From positions 1-10,833 of the forward strand of contig JASHYD010000764.1 in the NCBI GenBank assembly GCA_030043175.1: DNA of 10,833 nt, written 5' to 3'. Positions 6,569 to 10,833 of the stretch are shown piece after piece. The notes beneath the pieces were generated by a model. It worked only from the letters and a program-made list of their open reading frames with translations, was not told the DNA's origin and ran no database searches. Within the stretch, counting starts at the first letter, position 1. Every line of letters starts with the position of its first letter. The stretch is from Xanthobacteraceae bacterium (GTDB lineage Bacteria > Pseudomonadota > Alphaproteobacteria > Rhizobiales > Xanthobacteraceae). The position numbers were made by a program, and so were the translations under genes.

Positions 6569-6576
6569 AGGCGCGA
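6559..6576 (+). terminator. GC-rich hairpin overlapping a stop codon
   Basis: TCGCGCC (6559-6565), loop TGAA (6566-6569) and GGCGCGA (6570-6576) form a perfect 7-bp stem with a tetraloop. The loop contains the TGA that ends the second half of the frameshifted gene. No T tract follows. Confidence 0.45.
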
Positions 6577-7060
6577 CCCTGGCAAGCGGGGGCTGACCGC
6601 TCAGCGCGGCCAGGCAGAAGGGGTCGCTGTGCCATGAATGGGGACATCCGCTCGCGGGAGCGTAACGGGGGTCGCAGTCGAAAAATGTTGAGCGCGAAAT
6701 AAACCTCTTGACTGGAGGCGCCTCATAAGTTTTCCACCGGACGTAACCCGACCTACAGCGCATGAAACTTCCTGCTACCCTCGTCCTTGTGTCGTCGGTA
6801 CCGAGGTCGATCTTTGCTTGGTGCGATTAAGCCCGCATATAAGTTGGACCCGGGGTTCCTGGAGCGCCTCAGACTGTCGCCGTAGGCCACCCTCGGCCCC
6901 GGAGCACGCGTTCTAGATTTCTAGATACGGTGACCTATCGCGTCGCCAACTCGGCAGCCTTGGGCCACAGCCGATCGGTCATCGGCTGCTTATGAACCCG
7001 TTAGTCCGTGCGTCGGTGCACAGCACCGAGCCTCGCAGCGCGAATGTTGTGCCAGTCCCT
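6569..7060. other. 490-bp intergenic stretch with no supported gene
   Basis: Nothing convincing is coded here. A minus-strand frame (6763-6551) is rich in Arg, Cys and Pro and lacks a ribosome binding site. A 22-codon plus-strand frame at 6762-6830 begins like a signal peptide (MKLPATLVLVSSV) but stops at once and also lacks a binding site. Other structure: a direct repeat of TTCTAGA near 6911-6925, and the inverted repeat at 6968-6988. The segment CGTAACCCGACCTACA near 6742-6757 resembles the GTAGGTCGGGTTA-type intergenic repeat motifs of proteobacterial genomes, but only one copy is seen here. Confidence 0.45.
6968..6988 (-). terminator. Inverted repeat downstream of the amidohydrolase gene
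   Basis: CAGCCGAT (6968-6975) and ATCGGCTG (6981-6988) form a perfect 8-bp stem with a 5-nt loop, 72 nt beyond the amidohydrolase stop on the minus strand. No T tract follows, so its role as a terminator is tentative. Confidence 0.4.
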
Positions 7061-8281
7061 TCAAGGCTTCTGATAGATGACTCTGCCCGCACGAATGGTG
7101 TAGGCGACTTTGGCGAGGTTACGAACGTCGCTATTTGGATTACCGTCGAGCACGACCATATCGGCATCAAATCCTTGCTCTATCCGCCCCTTCCTAGCGG
7201 CCTTGAAGTAAGCGGCAGGGCTAGTTGTCAAAGAAGCAAGCACATCGCCAAACGACAGAGCGCGCCCCATAAATTCGAGCTCTAGTGACGTATCGTAGAG
7301 CCTTGTAAATCCGACGTCCGTGCCGAAGAGAATGATGCCTCCGTTCGCCGCAAATGCCTTGAGCTGATTGACGCCAGATTGGACCAAATAATCCTTTGCA
7401 GCCTGGTCGGGAGTAACTGTTGTCCAGAGCGAAAGTGTCGGTATTAACGCGATACCTTGGGCTTTGAATTGAGCCAGTTGCTCGGAGGTGTAGCCCGGCT
7501 CCGTAGGTACCGTATGAGCAAGGATATCAACGCCCGCTGAGATCGCGATCTCTACGCCCGTTTTATTTTGTGGGTGCGCGAATACCGGTTTCCTTTGTGC
7601 ATGAGCCGTATCGACAACAGCTTTGGCGATCGTCGGGTCCATGTTCACGACAGGCCTGTCCCCCATGTATGAGCCCGTAAAGAGCTTCATCCCGTCGAGA
7701 CCCAGCGCCAGGAAAGTACGGGCAAAGCCAATAGCCGCCTCGGTTGTCGCGGCCTCAGGAAGTTGCATTTCGGGGGGAAGATAGATAGGGTGTCCGCCTT
7801 TCGGAAAAACATCGCCGGTGGAATAAATCCGCGGACCCGCGACGTCGCCAGCTTCGACGCGCCGCCGAAGCGGCAACAGGTCGCTGGGGTTTGACCCAAG
7901 GTCCCAAACAGTAGTGAAGCCCCACTTCGTGAGCATCTCCTGCATGTGTCGGGTCAATGCCTCTGCCGGCGCGCTAGCGGCTTGCGTCCAAACGGGCTCG
8001 GTGAAGTGAACGTGGCTATTCCAGAAACCCGCTGCGAGGCTTCTGCCGGAGCAGTCAATGATGCGAGCGTCTTGCGGTACCTGAACGTCGCTGCGACTTC
8101 CGACAGCAGAGATTGTGCCGCCCGACACGATAACGACGGCATCTTTTAGCGGCACCGCGCCCGGTGAGGCGTAAACTGTCCCCCCGACCAGTGCCAGTGT
8201 TTGCCCAACCTGGGCACTGGAAGGGGCACTGGCGAGCGCCACTCCGAGGCTGAAGAGCCCGATGCCCAAAATCCTTGACAT
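7061..8281 (-). CDS. Exported metal-dependent amidohydrolase
   Basis: A 406-residue enzyme of the amidohydrolase superfamily, closest in style to the imidazolonepropionase/prolidase-like group that hydrolyses cyclic amides or dipeptides. Residues 1-23 are a signal peptide (ALASAPSSA|Q), so it acts outside the cytoplasm. An N-terminal beta sandwich (LVGGTVYASPGAVPLKDAVV) precedes the TIM barrel, and the closing segment is GFDADMVVLDGNP...IRAGRVIYQ. Metal ligands visible are His90 and His92 (NSHVH), a candidate carboxylated Lys199 (DGMKLF), His236 (FAHPQ), His256 (ILAHT) and Asp322 (FGTDVG), the full set for a binuclear site. Length is normal. AGAGGA lies upstream of the ATG at a usable distance. 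It has more than 200 bp of free sequence on its 5' side and no same-strand neighbour close by, so it is probably transcribed alone. The substrate cannot be told from sequence; peptide or lactone hydrolysis are both possible. Confidence 0.95.
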   Translation of the reverse strand: MSRILGIGLFSLGVALASAPSSAQVGQTLALVGGTVYASPGAVPLKDAVVIVSGGTISAVGSRSDVQVPQDARIIDCSGRSLAAGFWNSHVHFTEPVWTQAASAPAEALTRHMQEMLTKWGFTTVWDLGSNPSDLLPLRRRVEAGDVAGPRIYSTGDVFPKGGHPIYLPPEMQLPEAATTEAAIGFARTFLALGLDGMKLFTGSYMGDRPVVNMDPTIAKAVVDTAHAQRKPVFAHPQNKTGVEIAISAGVDILAHTVPTEPGYTSEQLAQFKAQGIALIPTLSLWTTVTPDQAAKDYLVQSGVNQLKAFAANGGIILFGTDVGFTRLYDTSLELEFMGRALSFGDVLASLTTSPAAYFKAARKGRIEQGFDADMVVLDGNPNSDVRNLAKVAYTIRAGRVIYQKP

Positions 8282-8485
8282 GGTCCTGTCCTCTGTTCGC
8301 TGCGATGTCGCATAGGCTGGCGCGGTTTTGCCGTATCGATAATTGTAACAGCTCTCTGTCTCTATTAGCGCGGACGCATTCGGCTCGATCCAAAAGATGC
8401 TGACGCTTACAACGACCGCGGCAAACCTACGAAGTCAGGAATGACCTCGCGCACGCCGACCCAGAGACATTCCGGACACTGGTGA

Positions 8486-9004
8486 TCAGCCGCTCTGAGT
8501 TTCCGGCCTCTCCATTGGCAAACGCCGCTGGTTGTGTTTGACGTTGAGCCAAGCGAGTGCGAGCGCTGTCAACGTCAGCAAGAGCGTCTGCGTCATGCTG
8601 ATGAGCGGTGATGGGAAACCATCAGAGAGTTGTCGCAGCACATTGATCCTAAGAAAGGCTTCGTTCACGCCTCCGCCCACCAAAAGGTAGTAAGTCAGCA
8701 CCGTGCAGGTTAAATGCCCTTGCAACCAAAGTTTGGCAGGCCGGCCAAAATGTGCGAACAGATAGGCAAACACTGCAAGAACTATGGTGATGACAGCAAG
8801 CCAATGGGGAAAGAAGAAACGGTTTTGGTTGTAGATTCCAAGGCTCGTAATGCTGACGGCCACGATCGCCAAGAGATATGTTTGGCCAAGCCTTCGGTGA
8901 ACTTCCGTCCCTTTGGGCCGCGCCAGGTTGATCCCCCCGAGTGCCAACGCCACGATACAGCAAAGCGAATGAATCCACCCAAGGAACGACAGGTCGATTC
9001 TCAT
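8486..9004 (-). CDS. DUF2306-type integral membrane protein
   Basis: A 172-residue inner membrane protein matching the DUF2306 pattern, with no established function that I know of. The ATG at 9004 follows GGAGG by 5 nt. Hydrophobic segments lie at about residues 6-27, 40-58, 66-86, 97-116 and 136-155, so about five membrane helices are likely. The loop PKGTEVHRRLGQTY (30-43), with its His-Arg-Arg-Leu-Gly core, and the His at 12, 67, 85 and 97 near membrane faces are the notable polar features. It is the last gene of a minus-strand run, 47 nt after the winged-helix regulator, and the regulator probably controls it. The C-terminal tail is hydrophilic (KHNQRRLPMERPETQSG). A heme or metal role for the His is speculation. 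Confidence 0.87.
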   Translation of the reverse strand: MRIDLSFLGWIHSLCCIVALALGGINLARPKGTEVHRRLGQTYLLAIVAVSITSLGIYNQNRFFFPHWLAVITIVLAVFAYLFAHFGRPAKLWLQGHLTCTVLTYYLLVGGGVNEAFLRINVLRQLSDGFPSPLISMTQTLLLTLTALALAWLNVKHNQRRLPMERPETQSG

Positions 9005-9051
9005 TTGATCCTCCCATCGCCAGCCCAGTCGTATACGATTGCCCCCAGACG

Positions 9052-9360
9052 CTATTCGACTGCATTCGCGGTCGGAGGGTTATCGAGCAACGCGCGCAGA
9101 TAGGCGACGTGACGCGCAAAGGCAGTTCGGCCCTTGGCAGTGATCGCCACCCGTGTGTGCGGCTTGCGAGCCACGAAGTCCTTCTCAACGATGACGTAAC
9201 CTGCACCCTCTAGCGTGGTCAGGTGTGCGCCGAGATTGCCGTCCGTGGCGTCCAGAATCGCGCGCAAACGTGTGAACTCCATCTTTTCCTGGCGGGGCAG
9301 CGCATTGAGGGTGGCCATAATGCGCAGCCGCAGCGATTGGTGAATCACTTCGTCAGGCAT
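9052..9360 (-). CDS. Winged-helix transcriptional regulator (HTH_34 type)
   Basis: A 102-residue DNA-binding protein of the compact MarR/ArsR-like winged-helix type. The ATG at 9360 gives a domain that begins MPDEVIHQSLRLRIMATLNA (helix 1). It continues through MEFTRLRAILDATDGNLGAHLTTLEGAGYV (helix-turn-helix, recognition helix about 40-55), then the wing VEKDFVARKPHTRVAITAKG (about 58-77), and closes with a dimerisation helix (GRTAFARHVAYLRALLDN). The start is 5 nt after the stop of the upstream membrane protein gene, so the two are likely translationally coupled; a longer open frame running through that gene is a shadow. Regulators of this type usually sit with one polytopic membrane protein and repress or activate their own operon. 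The AGAG-NN-CTCT palindromes upstream of 9905 are the likely target; this is inference. No ligand pocket can be read. Confidence 0.9.
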   Translation of the reverse strand: MPDEVIHQSLRLRIMATLNALPRQEKMEFTRLRAILDATDGNLGAHLTTLEGAGYVIVEKDFVARKPHTRVAITAKGRTAFARHVAYLRALLDNPPTANAVE

Positions 9361-9365
9361 CTTGC

Positions 9366-9905
9366 TCACACCCGCCTGAGCCAGAGGCCGCCAAGCACAA
9401 GCGCGCCACCGCCGACCGCCGCCATCCACAACATGAAAATAGACGACAGAGCGAAGAAGCCAATGAGGGTGAGGAGTCCAAGCGCGAGGCCGATGAAAAC
9501 GAAACGCTGGCCGAGGCTCATCCCCAGCACGGCATAAGCGGTGGCGACGACTAGCGGCACAAAAGCAGCCACCTGCCGCGGGTCGCGCGGATGCATAATC
9601 GACATTGTCGCAGCGACGAATGCGAAAAATGTGAGGAGGATGCCGGCGAAAAGCGCCCAATTGCAGGGGCGATCGCGCCAGGAAATCAGCACGTCGCCGA
9701 TCACACCGGATGGAACCAACACCAGCCACACGAGCACGGTCCGGTCCGGCTGGAAATAGGCGCCGCTGTAGGCGACGGCATAAATGACACCCCACAGGAT
9801 CAGGTGGGGCGCCGCGCGCTGATAGCCGCGCAGAGCTTTGCTGCGCTGCGCCGCTTCCTCGACAAGGCGTATCGCTTCAGCGGCATTTTCCTCGGTGATT
9901 GACAT
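9366..9905 (-). CDS. Polytopic membrane protein in operon with regulator
   Basis: A 179-residue inner membrane protein that I cannot name. The first 30 residues are a charged amphipathic helix (ENAAEAIRLVEEAAQRSKAL) likely to lie in the cytoplasm. Hydrophobic segments follow at about 33-51, 56-75, 82-104, 111-130, 133-152 and 155-176, suggesting six helices and a C-terminus at the membrane (WLRRV). There are no catalytic motifs. The ATG at 9905 has only a weak ribosome binding site, and the leader before it is T-rich on the minus strand. It is the first gene of the run: the regulator starts 5 nt after its stop, and DUF2306 follows. Its place beside the regulator, which is a recurring arrangement for this regulator type, suggests it senses or responds to the same signal. 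Confidence 0.85.
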   Translation of the reverse strand: MSITEENAAEAIRLVEEAAQRSKALRGYQRAAPHLILWGVIYAVAYSGAYFQPDRTVLVWLVLVPSGVIGDVLISWRDRPCNWALFAGILLTFFAFVAATMSIMHPRDPRQVAAFVPLVVATAYAVLGMSLGQRFVFIGLALGLLTLIGFFALSSIFMLWMAAVGGGALVLGGLWLRRV

Positions 9906-9925
9906 AGGAAGGGTCCAAAAAAATA

Positions 9926-9968
9926 ACTCTATAAGAGGACTCTGACTCTATATGGCAGAGCGCTCTAT
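9926..9968. promoter_or_regulatory. Repeated AGAG-NN-CTCT operator-like sites
   Basis: Two palindromes with the same arms lie in the promoter: AGAGCGCTCT (9957-9966), which fills most of the -35/-10 spacer, and AGAGGACTCT (9934-9943), at the predicted transcription start. Their starts are 23 bp apart. CTCTAT also occurs three times in direct order (9927, 9946 and 9963), two of them within ACTCTATA. This layout suits binding of a small winged-helix dimer that blocks polymerase, and the regulator encoded at 9052-9360 is the obvious candidate. Confidence 0.5.
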
Positions 9969-9973
9969 GTCAA
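9945..9973 (-). promoter_or_regulatory. Candidate sigma-70 promoter of the membrane protein/regulator operon
   Basis: On the minus strand TTGACA (9973-9968) is a perfect -35 box, followed by a 17-nt spacer and TAGAGT (9950-9945), which matches the -10 consensus at four of six bases. Initiation near 9938 would leave a leader of about 33 nt before the ATG at 9905. Confidence 0.55.
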
Positions 9974-10078
9974 CGGCTATGACGCCGCTTTCGTCCCCGG
10001 ATCGACGCTTCCGGATCGGCTCAGGCATTGGCTATGCCGTGGCGAATGAACGTCTTGAGGCTACACCGGTTTGGCGGA
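9974..10078. other. Short intergenic stretch before the intron relic
   Basis: About 100 bp without a supported gene. The minus-strand operon promoter lies on its left and the reverse transcriptase relic on its right. It may hold the very start of the relic (MNVLRLHRFGG from an ATG at 10046, in the same frame as KPVDEAKPF), but family resemblance begins only at about 10079. Confidence 0.35.
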
Positions 10079-10391
10079 AAGCCCGTGGACGAGGCAAAGC
10101 CGTTCAAGATCCCCAAACGGGAGATTCTGGGCAGACTTCAAACGTGTGAAGGCGAACCAGAGCGGCTGGAGTAGATAAGAGAGCCGATTGCGACATTTGA
10201 GGCCAATCTTTCGGGCAACCCCTACAAGCTCTGGAATTCGCATGTCCTCGGGGAGCTACTTTCCTCCGCCGGTTTACCTGGAGCCGATTCTGGAGGCAGT
10301 ATTTCATCCTGACTCCCACGGCTACAGACCTGTCAAATCTGCAATCGATGCGGTGCGCCAAGCCCGTCAGCGCTGCTGGCGATACGAGTGG
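10079..10391 (+). pseudogene. Decayed group II intron reverse transcriptase/maturase (ltrA-like)
   Basis: Pieces of a group II intron-encoded reverse transcriptase occur in order but in changing frames. They are KPFKIPKREI (from 10097), FKRVKANQ (10137-10160), AAGVD (10162-10176), TFEANLSGNPYKLWN (10193-10237), and, after one extra base at 10238, RMSSGSYFPPPV (10239-10274). These match the conserved N-terminal region of the family, which runs KRVKANxGAAGVDG...LYKLWNRMSSGSYFPPPV. The last piece joins directly to YLEPILEAVFHPDSHGYRP and RQRCWRYEW (10275-10391). In intact proteins about 30 residues, including the KxGGxRxLGIPTV block, lie between PPPV and the LEP motif, so about 100 bp has been lost. 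The catalytic YADD region and the whole C-terminal half are missing. No intron RNA domain V was recognised. The element is dead and old. Confidence 0.87.
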
Positions 10392-10465
10392 CACCATTAT
10401 AACGTGAGTCAATCTGACCGAGGCCACACACGACGCATGGCCGTGCAAGTAAGGGAGATTCACCA

Positions 10466-10833
10466 ATGCACATCGCAGCCGCAATTCTGATCCTGGGTAT
10501 CCTTTACCTGATGACCATCTCGCCAGGATTCCGCGCCGTCGTGCTACTCGGGGTAGGATGCATAGTCATAATACTCCTCGCGTCGGGACTGCTCCCCAAG
10601 CACGAGTCCGCTAATAATTCGAGTCTTCCCGCCAAAGACGATGGGCGGAGAGACGTAGCGATCGCAGCCAGTGAGCTTGCGATATCCGACGTCGTCCTGA
10701 AGCCAAACGACCTGGAGCCGGGGATGCGGCTAGGACAGCCGCGCCCGAGTTATGCCGATTGGACGATCGATGGCACGATCACGAACAACGGAATAATCAA
10801 CCTTGAAGATGTTGAGTTTGAGGTTACCATCAA
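10466..10833 (+). CDS. Membrane-anchored hypothetical protein, cut off by the window end
   Basis: An open frame of at least 122 codons runs off the right edge, so only the N-terminal part is known. AGGGAG (10452-10457) lies 8 nt before the ATG at 10466. Residues about 3-17 (IAAAILILGILYLM) and 23-45 (AVVLLGVGCIVIILLASGLL) are hydrophobic, giving two membrane helices or a helical hairpin. A short polar linker follows (about 46-70), then a beta-rich part, ELAISDVVLKPNDLEPGMRL and DWTIDGTITNNGIINLEDVE. Alternating strands with the pattern 'tgtItNng...l.dvefev' resemble extracytoplasmic Ig-like or FxLYD-like domains that add a strand per repeat; this comparison is tentative. The codon use is typical of the neighbours. 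I do not recognise the gene. Confidence 0.75.
   Translation, partial: MHIAAAILILGILYLMTISPGFRAVVLLGVGCIVIILLASGLLPKHESANNSSLPAKDDGRRDVAIAASELAISDVVLKPNDLEPGMRLGQPRPSYADWTIDGTITNNGIINLEDVEFEVTI

Noticed and set aside
6551..6763. Minus-strand frame of 70 codons downstream of the frameshifted gene
   Set aside because: No ribosome binding site and an unusual Cys/Arg/Pro-rich composition. It might overlap an intergenic repeat, but only one copy is visible in this window.
6762..6830. 22-codon frame starting MKLPATLVLVSSV
   Set aside because: It resembles the start of a signal peptide but ends immediately and has no ribosome binding site. It is too short to call even as a remnant.
8342..8370. TACAAT as a -10 box upstream of the amidohydrolase on the minus strand
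   Set aside because: The matching -35 position (CGCTAA) is far from consensus, so the promoter is not supported.
9052..9795. Reading the minus strand from 9795 as one 247-residue protein
   Set aside because: The first 145 codons are an out-of-frame shadow of the membrane protein gene. Only the part from Met at 9360 has a recognisable fold.
1..10833. CRISPR arrays, tRNA or rRNA genes, intact insertion sequences
   Set aside because: No regularly spaced repeats, no cloverleaf-type or ribosomal RNA sequence, and no transposase or terminal inverted repeats were seen on reading both strands.

Overview
The window reads as chromosome from a high-GC alphaproteobacterium, most likely Bradyrhizobium or a close Bradyrhizobiaceae relative. 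The grounds are GC-rich third codon positions, purine-rich ribosome binding sites, a WTGWYIGGNAGYGWG-type outer membrane beta-barrel protein, a DUF6152 protein starting HHSFAMFD after its signal peptide, and many small Sec-exported proteins. The assignment is inference from protein style, not from a marker gene.

Region 1 (1-4400, plus strand) is an exported protease/inhibitor neighbourhood. It holds a trypsin-like S1 serine protease with a C-terminal DUF4384-like domain, a 489-bp spacer, then a tight run of three genes: a small secreted protein of unknown family, a stand-alone secreted DUF4384-like protein, and a secreted serpin. All four have signal peptides, so protease and inhibitor should meet in the periplasm or outside the cell. 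The protease has the Asp that sets Arg/Lys specificity, and the serpin loop has an Arg at or next to P1. This is the most interesting part of the window.

Region 2 (4322-6160) starts with a 479-bp stretch that has a GC-rich hairpin and possible decayed minus-strand coding sequence. It continues with a DUF6152 exported protein, whose predicted mature N-terminus is His-His, and an Omp25/RopB-like outer membrane beta-barrel protein followed by a hairpin.

Region 3 (6160-7060) has no clearly intact gene. It holds a probable frameshifted small secreted-protein gene whose stop codon lies in the loop of a perfect hairpin, then about 490 bp of unassigned sequence.

Region 4 (7061-8281, minus strand) is an exported metal-dependent amidohydrolase.

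Region 5 (8486-9973, minus strand) is an apparent three-gene operon: a polytopic membrane protein, a small winged-helix regulator and a DUF2306 membrane protein. Its promoter has a consensus -35 box, and AGAG-NN-CTCT palindromes sit in the promoter spacer and near the predicted transcription start, as expected for autoregulation.

Region 6 (10079-10391, plus strand) is a decayed group II intron reverse transcriptase with several frame changes and an internal deletion. The window ends inside a membrane-anchored hypothetical protein (10466 onward).
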